Below are positions 1-7,697 of a DNA stretch of 64,000 nucleotides, one piece after another. The notes below the pieces were generated by a model. It worked only from the letters and a program-made list of their open reading frames with translations, made no database searches and had not been told where the DNA came from. The translations under genes and the position numbers were made by a program. Every line of letters starts with the position of its first letter. Position 1 is the stretch's first letter. Origin of the DNA: Jeotgalibacillus alimentarius (GTDB lineage Bacteria; Bacillota; Bacilli; Bacillales; Jeotgalibacillaceae); assembly GCF_000829445.1 (NCBI RefSeq), contig NZ_JXRQ01000015.1, positions 372,001-436,000 of the forward strand, given 5' to 3'.

Positions 1-574
1 TACATCCTCTCAGATCTTCAAGTGAGAGAATCAGTGATTCAAACGTAGAAGTATTGATATCAACTGTCTTCAGCGGCGTTCTTTCAAAGTTTGAGCTGTT
101 CAGGTTGCACGTATCAAACTCAACTTTTTTCAGGACACACTCAAAGAAGTCTGAGCTCTCCAGTGAAGATTGCTTGAACAGTACTTTCTCAAGCTTTGAA
201 CTGCCAAAAGCAGAAAGGTTCAGAATAGATTCTTCCACTAATACATTACCCAGTCTTGAGTCGGTCAGATCAGTACCAGTGAACTTGCAATTGTTAAAGC
301 TGACTCTGTGAATAGAAGATTTACTCAGGTTGGCATTTGAGAAATCACAGTTTTCAAACTGAACGTCTGTCATACTGATCGAGGTAAAATCTGTGCCATT
401 GAACCGGCAATTTTTAATAACCATCCCAGACAGATTCACACGATGCAGCTCTTCATTTTCAAAATCAGCATCGTTAATCAGACAGCGGTCAAGCTCAGGA
501 TAATCTTCATAAAAAATGTCTTCAAATTTTCTTTCAGGAAGTTCGGGATGGATTTTTGGTGTATCCAGTTTCAT
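1..574 (-). CDS. pentapeptide-repeat protein, Qnr-like (3' end outside window)
   Basis: Reading leftwards from an ATG at 574, preceded by an AGAGGT ribosome binding site, the frame stays open to the window edge, so the C-terminus is missing. The translation (about 191 residues seen) has the A(D/N)Lxx five-residue periodicity of a right-handed quadrilateral beta-helix, for example CDFSNANLSKS and CKFTGTDL. Pentapeptide proteins of this size in Firmicutes include the chromosomal Qnr homologues that mimic DNA and protect gyrase from quinolones. The run ending in EDLRG near the edge resembles the end of that family. Function as a gyrase protector is inference; a generic pentapeptide protein is the alternative. 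Confidence 0.8.
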   Translation of the reverse strand, partial: MKLDTPKIHPELPERKFEDIFYEDYPELDRCLINDADFENEELHRVNLSGMVIKNCRFNGTDFTSISMTDVQFENCDFSNANLSKSSIHRVSFNNCKFTGTDLTDSRLGNVLVEESILNLSAFGSSKLEKVLFKQSSLESSDFFECVLKKVEFDTCNLNSSNFERTPLKTVDINTSTFESLILSLEDLRGC

Positions 575-763
575 CGATATGACCTCTTTCAATTGATTAA
601 TATGTTCATTGTAGGGAAAGCTGATATGAAAAAACAGGCTATCTTTTTTTAGAGAGTTGTGTGCAATCGGCAAAAGTAAATTTCTTAGAAAATTACATTT
701 CAGCTGGTTACCTTCAAATCAAGGATGGGCGCGGATTCATTCTTTTTGACGAACATGAAACAT

Positions 764-789
764 GTTTACAACAAATTGTGTGAGGAAAA
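764..789 (+). promoter_or_regulatory. possible SigB-type promoter
   Basis: GTTTAC at 764-769 and GGAAAA at 784-789 are 14 bases apart, close to the general-stress consensus GTTTAA-N13/15-GGGTAT. It lies about 35 bases ahead of an SDR gene of the general stress protein 39 type, which in B. subtilis is SigB-dependent. The -10 match is imperfect, so this is tentative. Confidence 0.3.
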
Positions 790-823
790 GATTGGTATCT
801 GACTAATAAAGGAGCTGGATGAA

Positions 824-1693
824 ATGGATATTCAACATAGACAAAAGGGCGGCCAACCGGGGCAAACGCAGACAGAACAGCCTGGAATTGAGTCGAAAAT
901 GGACCCGCGTCCACTCCAGCCGCTTCACTATAAAGGCAGTGAAAAGCTGACTGACCGTGTCGCGCTGATTACCGGCGGAGACAGCGGAATCGGCAGGGCT
1001 GTCGCAATTGCTTATGCGCGTGAAGGTGCACATCTTGCAATTAATTATCTCAAAGAAGAGCAGAGTGATGCAGAGGAAACGAAGAAGCTGATCGAGGAAG
1101 CGGGAGTGAAGTGTTTATTAATTCCTGGAGATGTGTCTAAAGAAGAAACGTGTAAGGCGTTAGTTGCCCAAACAGTTGAGCACTTCGGACGACTTGATAT
1201 ATTAATTAATAACTCAGCGGTTCAGTATCCAACTTCAAATCTTGAGGATATTTCATTTGAACAGTGGGATAAGACCTTTAAGACAAATATCTATTCAGTC
1301 TTCCATATGACGAAGTTTGCATTACGCCACTTAAAAGAGGGTGGTGCGATCATTAATACAACGTCAGTGAATCCATACAAAGGAAATCCGCAGCTGATTG
1401 ATTACACTTCCACAAAAGGTGCGATTGTCGGCTTCACACGCAGTATGGCAGCGAACCTTGCTGACAGAGGAATCCGGGTAAACATGGTAGCGCCGGGGCC
1501 TATCTGGACACCGCTGATTCCATCAACATTTGATGAAGAAAAAGTAGAAGAATTCGGTACAGACACGCTTATGGGCCGTCCAGGGCAGCCGTCAGAGCTT
1601 GTCGCACCGTATGTACTGCTTGGATCTGATGACGGTTCTTATATGACGGGGCAGTGTATACATGTGAATGGTGGGCAGGTAATGTCGTCGTAA
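824..1693 (+). CDS. SDR-family oxidoreductase (general stress protein 39 type)
   Basis: A 289-residue short-chain dehydrogenase. The Rossmann glycine motif TGGDSGIG is at residues 50-57, the structural NN at about 129-130, the catalytic Ser at about 181 and the YxxxK pair at Tyr194/Lys198. The extra N-terminal arm of about 40 residues is rich in Gln and polar residues. It is typical of the YdaD/YhdF group of B. subtilis stress dehydrogenases and of glucose-dehydrogenase-like enzymes. The start is set by AAAGGAG nine bases upstream. The substrate is unknown; NAD(P)-dependent alcohol, sugar or aldehyde oxidoreduction is expected. The gene is monocistronic and ends in a strong terminator. Confidence 0.9.
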   Translation: MDIQHRQKGGQPGQTQTEQPGIESKMDPRPLQPLHYKGSEKLTDRVALITGGDSGIGRAVAIAYAREGAHLAINYLKEEQSDAEETKKLIEEAGVKCLLIPGDVSKEETCKALVAQTVEHFGRLDILINNSAVQYPTSNLEDISFEQWDKTFKTNIYSVFHMTKFALRHLKEGGAIINTTSVNPYKGNPQLIDYTSTKGAIVGFTRSMAANLADRGIRVNMVAPGPIWTPLIPSTFDEEKVEEFGTDTLMGRPGQPSELVAPYVLLGSDDGSYMTGQCIHVNGGQVMSS

Positions 1694-1712
1694 ATAAAAT
1701 AGACTGAAACAG

Positions 1713-1747
1713 AAACCCTTTGGTGCAATATTGCCAAAGGGTTTTTT
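1713..1747 (+). terminator. intrinsic terminator of the SDR gene
   Basis: An 11-bp stem (1713-1723 with 1734-1744) with a 10-base loop runs directly into a T tract. Confidence 0.85.
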
Positions 1748-1844
1748 AGTGGAAATTAAAAAGAACTGTTGCATAAAACGGAAGTCGGGCATATACTTAT
1801 ATACATAACTATACAACCATAAAACAAAAGGCGGTGATGTACGA

Positions 1845-2222
1845 TTGAGCCACTCACTTAATGATAGTAAGCCAATCTTTATGCAGATCAAGGATCGGAT
1901 TGAAGACCAGATTGTGAATGACCAGCTGAAAGTGCATGAGCAGATTCCATCGACTACGCAGCTCGTCACATTTTATAAGATTAATCATTTAACCGTAGCG
2001 AAAGGGATTAACTTACTGGTGGACGCGGGTGTGATCTATAAAAAAAGGGGTGTTGGCATGTTTGTTGCAGAGGGGGCAAAAGAAATGCTGATTGAACAGA
2101 GGAAGAAGGGATTTGTGGATCAATATATGTTACCTATGCTGCAGGAAGCTGAGAAGCTGGGCATATCTGAGGACGAATTAAATAAACTCATGAAACAAAT
2201 GAAAGGACGGGGTGAACAGTGA
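1845..2222 (+). CDS. GntR-family regulator, YtrA subfamily
   Basis: A 125-residue regulator starting at TTG, preceded by GGCGGTGA. The N-terminal winged helix-turn-helix (about residues 8-75, from PIFMQIKDRIEDQI to the wing GVGMFV) is followed by only a short helical tail. This is the YtrA type, which lacks a large effector domain. Its last codons overlap the GTG start of the ABC ATPase, so the three genes form one translationally coupled operon. In known YtrA systems the regulator represses its own ABC operon and responds to cell-envelope stress; that is inferred here. AT-rich repeats with TATAC and TATACA at 1793-1816 are the likely operator region. Confidence 0.88.
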   Translation: MSHSLNDSKPIFMQIKDRIEDQIVNDQLKVHEQIPSTTQLVTFYKINHLTVAKGINLLVDAGVIYKKRGVGMFVAEGAKEMLIEQRKKGFVDQYMLPMLQEAEKLGISEDELNKLMKQMKGRGEQ

Positions 2223-3106
2223 CAGCTGACATCGTAATTGATCAGGTTTCTGTTAAATATAAAAAATTTCATGCGCTTGACCATGTATCGCTAAAGCTTG
2301 ATAGAGAGAAGATCTACGGACTGATTGGCCGCAATGGTGCCGGGAAAACGACGCTTTTGTCACTGCTTGCCTCTTTTGCGGAACCTGATGAAGGGTCTAT
2401 ACAGGTAAACGGAAAGCCGCTTTTTGAAAATGCAGAACTGATGCAGCAAGTGACATTTGTCTATGAAAAGGATCTTAAAGAAGAGTCTGAAAAAGTGAAA
2501 GCATACCTTGAAGCGATAGCTGAATATAAGCCGAACTATGATGCTGAGTACGCTATGGAATTGGTGGAACGATTTAACCTTCCTTTAAACAAGCCGGTGT
2601 ATAAGCTGTCAAAAGGGATGCAGTCAGCCTTGAATGCCGTCATTGGGCTTGCTTCCCGCTCACCCATCACGATGTTCGATGAAACCTATTCCGGCATGGA
2701 TGCCCCGACCCGAGAACTTTTTTACCAGGAGCTGTTAGAAGATCACGCGCGTTACCCGCGAACGATGATTTTATCCACACACCTCGTTTCTGAAATGGAT
2801 TATCTGTTTGAAGAAGCAGTAATTTTGCATAAGGGAAAAGTGCTTTTACATGAACCGGTTGATGTTGTGCTTGAAAAAGGCGCATCAGTAACTGGCGCAG
2901 CTGACCTGGTAGATGAATTCGTTGCAGGTATGAATCAGATTCACACGCAAAAACTTGGTGGAACGAAGTCAGTCATGGTGATTGACCCGCTTACTGATGA
3001 ACAGCTGGCTCGGGCCGGACAATCAGGGCTTGAGATCGGACCTGTCTCACTTCAGGATCTGTTTATTCATCTCACTAAGGAGGAGGGGCAGCATGGAGCA
3101 AAGTAG
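2219..3106 (+). CDS. ABC transporter ATP-binding protein
   Basis: A 295-residue cytoplasmic ATPase. The Walker A GRNGAGKTT is near residue 37. The signature region has the variant LSKGMQS rather than LSGGQ, typical of YtrB/YhcG-like ATPases. The Walker B is TMFDETYSGMD, with the H-loop STH after it. It starts at GTG, overlapping the stop codon of the GntR gene, and its end overlaps the start of the membrane partner. It should energise export or sensing of an envelope-active compound together with the downstream permease. The substrate cannot be read from sequence. Confidence 0.9.
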   Translation: MTADIVIDQVSVKYKKFHALDHVSLKLDREKIYGLIGRNGAGKTTLLSLLASFAEPDEGSIQVNGKPLFENAELMQQVTFVYEKDLKEESEKVKAYLEAIAEYKPNYDAEYAMELVERFNLPLNKPVYKLSKGMQSALNAVIGLASRSPITMFDETYSGMDAPTRELFYQELLEDHARYPRTMILSTHLVSEMDYLFEEAVILHKGKVLLHEPVDVVLEKGASVTGAADLVDEFVAGMNQIHTQKLGGTKSVMVIDPLTDEQLARAGQSGLEIGPVSLQDLFIHLTKEEGQHGAK

Positions 3107-3833
3107 CCGTAAAGATTTAAAAATCGCTTTTAATATGACATTTATGCAGCTTGGGTGGTCAACGTGGATGATTGGTATTGTTCTGCTGTTATTTATCAGC
3201 TTGCAGGTTTTCGTTGATTTTAAAATTTTATTAAACGATGAAGAAGCAGCTTTTCAGGGCTTCATTCATTTTATAGAGAATCCGTATAAGATTTTCATGC
3301 TGGTGGTCGGTATTCTGTCAGTACCAAAATTCCTGAGCTGGTTCGTGAAAACAGGTATTACGCGGAAGGATTATTTCAAAGGCAATGTTATTGCAGCTTT
3401 GGCATTATCGGCAATTTTTATGATGATTGCGGTTATCATAGCTGGAATCGAACAGCTGGTTTCACCAGTTAGTTTTGTGACATATCTGGGTGAAGGTGCT
3501 TCATGGTTTTTGATCTTTCTGGTCTATACACTCAATCTATTCGTCTATTACTTAGCAGGTTGGCTGATCGGAGCAGGCTATTACCGTTATAGCGGCTGGG
3601 GGTTAGTTCTATATATTCCAGGCGCACTTACATTAATTTTTATGATGGACCTCCTATGGTCAGGAGAATTAGAAACACCGTTGCACCGTCTGTTCTCATT
3701 ACACCAATTGCTCTCGTTAAGTGTACCTGAAAACCTGTCAATATTTATTCCGTTCGGGGTATCATTTGTTTTAATTGCCATTTCATTGTGGACTATTCGT
3801 GCGACAATAAAGAGGGTGAGGGTAAAACTATAA
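3093..3833 (+). CDS. ABC transporter membrane subunit
   Basis: The ATG at 3093 follows AGGAGGGGCAGC, so the protein has 246 residues; a longer in-frame reading from 2982 lies inside the ATPase gene and lacks a ribosome binding site. About six hydrophobic segments are visible (for example around residues 30-50, 70-90, 110-130, 140-165, 172-190 and 222-242). There is no extracellular domain of note. It is the third gene of the GntR-ATPase-permease operon, overlapping the ATPase by 14 bases, and is the probable pore partner of that ATPase. Confidence 0.85.
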   Translation: MEQSSRKDLKIAFNMTFMQLGWSTWMIGIVLLLFISLQVFVDFKILLNDEEAAFQGFIHFIENPYKIFMLVVGILSVPKFLSWFVKTGITRKDYFKGNVIAALALSAIFMMIAVIIAGIEQLVSPVSFVTYLGEGASWFLIFLVYTLNLFVYYLAGWLIGAGYYRYSGWGLVLYIPGALTLIFMMDLLWSGELETPLHRLFSLHQLLSLSVPENLSIFIPFGVSFVLIAISLWTIRATIKRVRVKL

Positions 3834-3876
3834 CGTGCAGCAGTGAACGTAGTAGAGGGTCTGACTCTCTACTGCG

Positions 3877-4025
3877 CTGTAACAGCAAATCGAGTCACTG
3901 CAGCCAACCCCCGTTTCAGTGCAACAAACCCGGGTGTATCCTGCACCCAATCGTCCATATACTACAGCAAAAAGAAAAAACACTACCATAATCAGCCAAA
4001 ACACTACAACTGGCTTTATATAGCA
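3877..4025. repeat. 21-bp phased degenerate intergenic array, seven units
   Basis: A short core of the form CTGCA/CTACA starts at 3877, 3898, 3919, 3941, 3962, 3983 and 4004. The spacing is 21 bp everywhere except one step of 22. The core is usually preceded by CA/TCA and followed by RC(A). The remaining 13-15 bases of each unit are not conserved. The array begins about 45 bases after the stop of the ABC permease gene and fills most of the gap before the aldo/keto reductase. No ribosome binding site supports a coding reading through it. Confidence 0.6.
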
Positions 4026-4032
4026 CGACACT

Positions 4033-4059
4033 GAAGACCCGGGACTGTCCCGGGTCTTC
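4033..4059. terminator. perfect 12-bp hairpin, possible terminator
   Basis: GAAGACCCGGGA at 4033-4044 pairs perfectly with 4048-4059 around a 3-base loop. Only a short T run follows, after a few bases. It is either the terminator of the GntR/ABC operon or a structural end of the adjacent 21-bp array. Confidence 0.5.
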
Positions 4060-4125
4060 GCTTCGTTTATCCCCTCGCGCAGCGGGTAGATATAGCACAT
4101 CTACTTTAAAAAGAGGTGTTATAGT

Positions 4126-5115
4126 ATGAAGAATGATTTTTCGATACAGCATAAACTTGGTCTTGGGACTGCACCACTCGGCAATATGTTCAGGGATGTG
4201 CCTGAAGAGGAAGCGATAAAGACGATTCAGTCAGCGTGGGATGAAGGCATCCGTTATTTTGATACTGCACCATTTTACGGAGCTGGACTGGCTGAGATCA
4301 GACTTGGTGAGGCTCTGTCAGCTTATAACCGTGATGAGTACCTGCTCAGCTCAAAAGTGGGACGGATTGTATTGGATGAAACGGAAGAGAAGGAAGGACT
4401 GTTTGAATATGGACGTAAGAATAAAATTCAAACGGATTACACAAAAGACGGTACACTCAGATCGATTGAGGACAGTCTGAAACGTCTGAAGACAGATCGC
4501 CTGGATATGGTGTATGTGCATGATATTTCACCGGATTTTTTAGGTGATGAGTGGATTACAAAATTTGATGAGGCTCGTAATGGAGCATTTAAGGTGCTGG
4601 ATCGCCTGAGAGATGAAGGTGTGATAAAAGCCTGGGGTCTTGGCGTTAATACAACCACGCCGATTGAAGTCGTGCTTGAACTTGAGGAAGCACATCCTGA
4701 CCTCAGCTTATCGGCTACTCAGTATACGCTATTGCAGCATGAGCGTGCACTTGAGCGGATGATGCCGCTTGCTGAGAAAAGCGGAGGCGGACTTGTGATC
4801 GGATCTGCATTTAACTCTGGCGCATTACTTGGCGGCGATTACTTTGATTATCAGGAAATTACGCCTGCAATCAAAGCGCGCGTTGATAAATTCAACGAAG
4901 TGGCTTTGAATCATGGGGTGAAGCTGAAGGATGCTGCACTGCAGTTTTCAACCGCACATCCGGCAGTAAAAGCAGTGGTTACCGGTTCAACAAGACCTGA
5001 CCGGATCAAAGAAGATCTGCAGGCGCTGAAAGCAGAGATTCCGGCAGGCTTCTGGGATGAACTGGTGGAAAAAAAGCTGGTTTCTGCAAGAGCGATCTTA
5101 CCTGAAAATAAATGA
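4126..5115 (+). CDS. aldo/keto reductase
   Basis: A 329-residue TIM-barrel oxidoreductase. All four catalytic residues are visible: Asp46 (FDTAPF), Tyr51 (YGAG), Lys77 (SSKVGR) and His132 (VYVHD). The C-terminal TGSTRPD loop is the NADP(H) phosphate-binding region. The LGLGTAPLGN start and sequence style match the D-threo-aldose/pyridoxal dehydrogenase-like branch (also called L-fucose dehydrogenase-like). The exact sugar or aldehyde substrate is not deducible. It is monocistronic, with AAGAGGTG before the ATG and a terminator at 5123. Confidence 0.9.
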   Translation: MKNDFSIQHKLGLGTAPLGNMFRDVPEEEAIKTIQSAWDEGIRYFDTAPFYGAGLAEIRLGEALSAYNRDEYLLSSKVGRIVLDETEEKEGLFEYGRKNKIQTDYTKDGTLRSIEDSLKRLKTDRLDMVYVHDISPDFLGDEWITKFDEARNGAFKVLDRLRDEGVIKAWGLGVNTTTPIEVVLELEEAHPDLSLSATQYTLLQHERALERMMPLAEKSGGGLVIGSAFNSGALLGGDYFDYQEITPAIKARVDKFNEVALNHGVKLKDAALQFSTAHPAVKAVVTGSTRPDRIKEDLQALKAEIPAGFWDELVEKKLVSARAILPENK

Positions 5116-5122
5116 TGTACAG

Positions 5123-5155
5123 AAGGTTCTGGGCTATGAAGCCGGAACCTTTTTG
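5123..5155 (+). terminator. intrinsic terminator of the aldo/keto reductase gene
   Basis: The stem AAGGTTCTGG / CCGGAACCTT (5123-5132 with 5142-5151, one G-T pair) is followed by TTTT. Confidence 0.8.
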
Positions 5156-5329
5156 TATGGACGATTTTTTAAAGATAAAAATGAAGGGAGAGCCAATAAA
5201 ATTATCACAACAGGAAACTGACTTCCAAGAGTAAAAATATATGGTAGACTTAAGTTATATGAGTTTGAATATTCCTACTATTATGTATGTTATCGGGATT
5301 TTTAAAAAGGGGAGGTGTCAGGCATCCTG

Positions 5330-5809
5330 ATGAAAACTGATTCTAAAGCCAGAAGCATACAACAGAATTATAGAAAAACAATTGAAAGTAAGAAAAGAAT
5401 GAGTCAGCACTCAATTTAAGCGATCGCTGTTATTTGCAGCATTCTGATTATTTTAGTTATCCAATCGAACAATCTTAATAAAGGGGTTCAACCTGTGTCT
5501 GTCAGTCCAGAGAGACATTGGTTTGAAGTGGCGCCGCAGGTTGAAGAAGTGCTCGGGGGTATGTTTTCTGAGTACAATGGAGTCACACTTGATTTAGACC
5601 CTGAGCCAACCAGACTTATTTTGAACACATCGTTTAGTCAATCTACTCAAAACGTTGAAGAAAGCTTAAGTGAATTGATCTATGCTGCGAATCAGACATT
5701 AATCAATCTGGGTGACATACCTGAAGATGAATCGTACATCATTGTTGTAAAAGGGGAAAATGAAGAAGAATTACTGCGGCATGTGTTTAATTACGATACA
5801 GGTTACTAA
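5330..5809 (+). pseudogene. single-pass membrane protein interrupted by an in-frame stop
   Basis: A strong AAGGGGAGGTG site precedes an ATG at 5330. The frame gives a basic 29-residue N-terminus (ending SKKRMSQHSI) and then TAA at 5417-5419. In the same frame, with no shift, it continues into a hydrophobic segment (AIAVICSILIILVI) and the acidic domain that ends at 5809. Basic tail, membrane segment and extracellular domain together look like one 159-codon gene broken by a single nonsense codon. A sequencing error or readthrough are alternatives. Confidence 0.7.
5495..5809 (+). CDS. uncharacterised protein, surviving 3' part of the interrupted gene
   Basis: From a GTG at 5495, with AAAGGGG eight bases upstream, a 104-residue acidic protein can still be made. 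It lacks the membrane anchor encoded just before it. I recognise no family: the sequence has FEVAPQVEEVLGGMFSEYNG and a regular alpha/beta pattern but no catalytic motif. It is followed 18 bases later by the ABM-domain gene and probably shares its transcript. Whether this shortened form is made is uncertain; in a functional parent the domain would lie outside the membrane. Confidence 0.5.
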   Translation: MSVSPERHWFEVAPQVEEVLGGMFSEYNGVTLDLDPEPTRLILNTSFSQSTQNVEESLSELIYAANQTLINLGDIPEDESYIIVVKGENEEELLRHVFNYDTGY

Positions 5810-5827
5810 TAAGAGGAAGGAATCACA

Positions 5828-6133
5828 ATGAGTCAGTTCAGCTTGTTTGGTAAATTCACGGTAGAAGAGGAAAATCGGGACCTGCTGGCAGATATTTTGC
5901 TTGAGGCGGCTGAATCAATGAAGGAGCAAGAAGCGTGTGAGGTCTATATTGTGAGTGTTTCTGAAAGCGAAGCAGATGCAGTATATGTCTATGAAACGTG
6001 GCGTGATGAAGAAGCTCATCAGGCGTCATTGTCACTTGAAGTAACGCAAAAGCTTATCAGCCGTGCGAAACCCATTATCACCGGAATGGAGAGGATCCAG
6101 TCGCTCAAGACGCTTGGTGGTAAGGGGGTATAG
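5828..6133 (+). CDS. ABM-domain (antibiotic biosynthesis monooxygenase-like) protein
   Basis: A 101-residue protein with the ferredoxin-like ABM fold: FGKFTVEEENRDLLADILLEAA, then a beta hairpin with CEVYIVSVSE, then the YVYETWRDEEAHQASL segment. The W-x-D/E-EAHQ signature is typical of YczJ/YgiN-like proteins, which act as small cofactor-free oxygenases or quinol-binding enzymes. AGAGGAAGG precedes the ATG. The substrate is unknown. Confidence 0.85.
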   Translation: MSQFSLFGKFTVEEENRDLLADILLEAAESMKEQEACEVYIVSVSESEADAVYVYETWRDEEAHQASLSLEVTQKLISRAKPIITGMERIQSLKTLGGKGV

Positions 6134-6162
6134 ATGAACCATAATGACATTAAAAATAATGA

Positions 6163-6190
6163 TTGAAGAATATTCCAATCGTGTTATATT
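6163..6190 (+). promoter_or_regulatory. SigA-type promoter ahead of the AHSA1 gene
   Basis: TTGAAG (6163-6168), a 16-base spacer and TATATT (6185-6190) lie about 65 bases before the ATG at 6255. Confidence 0.45.
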
Positions 6191-6254
6191 CAAAGTAAGT
6201 AGCGGAAAAGGAGTAAAATAAACTGCGATTACATTTGAAAGAGGAGGGTAATCC

Positions 6255-6743
6255 ATGAACGTGAAAACAGAAGGGACAAAACTGATCATTGAGCGCACAT
6301 ATTCTGTGTCACAGGAGCGGCTGTTTGAGGCTTTCACAACTTCATCAGAATTAGAAGCTTGGTGGGGACCAAAGGGATGGAAGACAACGAACAAACGATT
6401 TGATTTTGAACCGGGTGGCCACTGGCATTACTGCATGAAATGTGAAGATCAAAATCAGGGCGACTTTTATGGCATGGAATCCTGGGGACTGGCAAAGTTC
6501 AAGGAAATTCATGCACCTGAGCGTTTTCTGTATGAGGATATGTTTTCAGATGAGGATGGGAATGTGAACCCTGAACTGCCGGGGATGGATATTGAAGTTG
6601 CTTTTGTACAGGTAGAAGGTGGTACGCAGCTGATTACAACAACATTCTTTGATTCTGTTGAGTCACTTGAAAAGCTGAGTGAAATGGGGATGGTTGAGGG
6701 GACTGCATCCCAGATGGACCGTCTGGAAGAATATTTGAAGTAA
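6255..6743 (+). CDS. SRPBCC/AHSA1-domain protein
   Basis: A 162-residue START-like (Activator of Hsp90 ATPase homologue 1) domain protein. It has ERTYSVSQERLFEAFT, then the hallmark WWGPKGW near residue 36, and the C-terminal helix SLEKLSEMGMVEGTASQMDRLEEYL. These proteins bind hydrophobic ligands in a helix-grip cavity, and most Bacillus members have no known ligand. GAGGAGGG gives a clear start. It is probably monocistronic from the promoter at 6163. Confidence 0.88.
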   Translation: MNVKTEGTKLIIERTYSVSQERLFEAFTTSSELEAWWGPKGWKTTNKRFDFEPGGHWHYCMKCEDQNQGDFYGMESWGLAKFKEIHAPERFLYEDMFSDEDGNVNPELPGMDIEVAFVQVEGGTQLITTTFFDSVESLEKLSEMGMVEGTASQMDRLEEYLK

Positions 6744-6826
6744 GCGGACTCAGGGATAGAGTGGTTTCTCATGAAAGCTGATCGTTCTATCCCGGGAAGA
6801 GCATTCAAATTAAAGGAGAGAATACG

Positions 6827-7024
6827 ATGAGTAAAAGCAAAGCAAAAAAGCAGCGTCAGCATGCAAGAAGAAATGGCGCATTTGACGCAGAGATGAAGCG
6901 CGTCACGCAAGCTGATATCAGTACGCATGTCAGAAAAACGAAGACGAAAAAAGAGAAGCTTGATCAGATGAGAAGTAAACATAAACAATCAACATCAGGG
7001 TGGAGGGTAGAAAAAGCTGCCTGA
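6827..7024 (+). CDS. small basic protein of unknown function
   Basis: 65 residues starting after AAAGGAGAG. The product is very rich in Lys and Arg (MSKSKAKKQRQHARRNG, then KTKTKKEKLDQMRSKHK) with no membrane segment, so a cytoplasmic nucleic-acid- or ribosome-associated protein is plausible. I do not recognise a named family. The gene is closed by a strong terminator 20 bases after the stop, which supports it being real. Confidence 0.7.
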   Translation: MSKSKAKKQRQHARRNGAFDAEMKRVTQADISTHVRKTKTKKEKLDQMRSKHKQSTSGWRVEKAA

Positions 7025-7042
7025 TGGAATAAGGAAATGATG

Positions 7043-7080
7043 AAGCAGATTCACTCGGCGCTGAGTGAATCTGCTTTTTG
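7043..7080 (+). terminator. intrinsic terminator of the small basic protein gene
   Basis: A 13-bp perfect stem (7044-7056 with 7063-7075) around a 6-base loop is followed by TTTTTG. Confidence 0.85.
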
Positions 7081-7220
7081 CTTCGCGAAAGCCGCATGGT
7101 GTCATGAGGCCAGGCGAAGGTCGCATGCCCGCGAAGGTCACATCCGCCCAATCAGCGCCATTATCATCGCCCACGATCAAAGTGGCACGCCATTCTTCCA
7201 TCATAATCAAACATTCAAAC

Positions 7221-7306
7221 ATTCAAACAATCATTTGAATATATCGTTGACATCCTCTGCTCCCCACGCATACACTATAACTAAACAATCAAACAACTAT
7301 TTGAAT
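7221..7306 (+). promoter_or_regulatory. cad promoter with two CadC-type operators
   Basis: Inverted repeats ATTCAAACA-N2-ATTTGAAT (7221-7240) and TCAAACA-N3-TTTGAA (7290-7306) match the CAAATA/TATTTGA half-sites bound by CadC/ArsR-type repressors. A TTGACA at 7246-7251 with TACACT at 7271-7276 lies between them, with a long 19-base spacer. The second operator would cover the region just downstream of the -10. Confidence 0.6.
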
Positions 7307-7317
7307 GAGGTGCAAAT

Positions 7318-7686
7318 ATGGTTAAATCAGTGAATCAGATATCACAGGATACATGTGACACGTATTGTTATGACGAAGCAGTTGTGAACAGGATACAGCC
7401 TAAAATCCCTGAAGCAGAGGGCGTTGAGCTGCTCTTCAAAGCGCTTGCAGATGCAACACGAGTGAAAATTGCTTATGCGCTCACACTAGAAGATGAATTG
7501 TGCGTATGTGATATCGCAAATATCATCGGATGTTCCACAGCGACTGCATCGCATCATCTGCGCTTGTTGCGCAATATGAAGCTTGCGAAATACCGTAAAG
7601 AAGGCAAACTGGTCTTTTACTCGCTTGCAGATGATCACGTTCACCAGCTTGTATCCATAGCGTTGGTGCACGCACATGAAGAATAG
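7318..7686 (+). CDS. cadC: CadC, Cd/Pb/Zn-responsive ArsR-family repressor
   Basis: 122 residues, the same length as plasmid pI258 CadC. The regulatory thiolate site is intact: Cys13 and Cys17 in the N-terminal arm, and Cys62-x-Cys64 in the ELCVCD helix. The dimer-interface site of the family is also present (Asp105, His107, His118, Glu121). The winged helix with TATASHHLRLLR is the DNA reader. Metal binding should release it from the operators at 7221-7306. It starts at ATG after GAGGTG and lies 11 bases ahead of cadA. Confidence 0.93.
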   Translation: MVKSVNQISQDTCDTYCYDEAVVNRIQPKIPEAEGVELLFKALADATRVKIAYALTLEDELCVCDIANIIGCSTATASHHLRLLRNMKLAKYRKEGKLVFYSLADDHVHQLVSIALVHAHEE

Positions 7687-7697
7687 AGGTGAAAGAT

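Noticed and set aside
7025-7317. A 98-codon + strand frame from 7037
   Set aside because: It begins inside the terminator of the previous gene and covers both CadC operators and the cad promoter.
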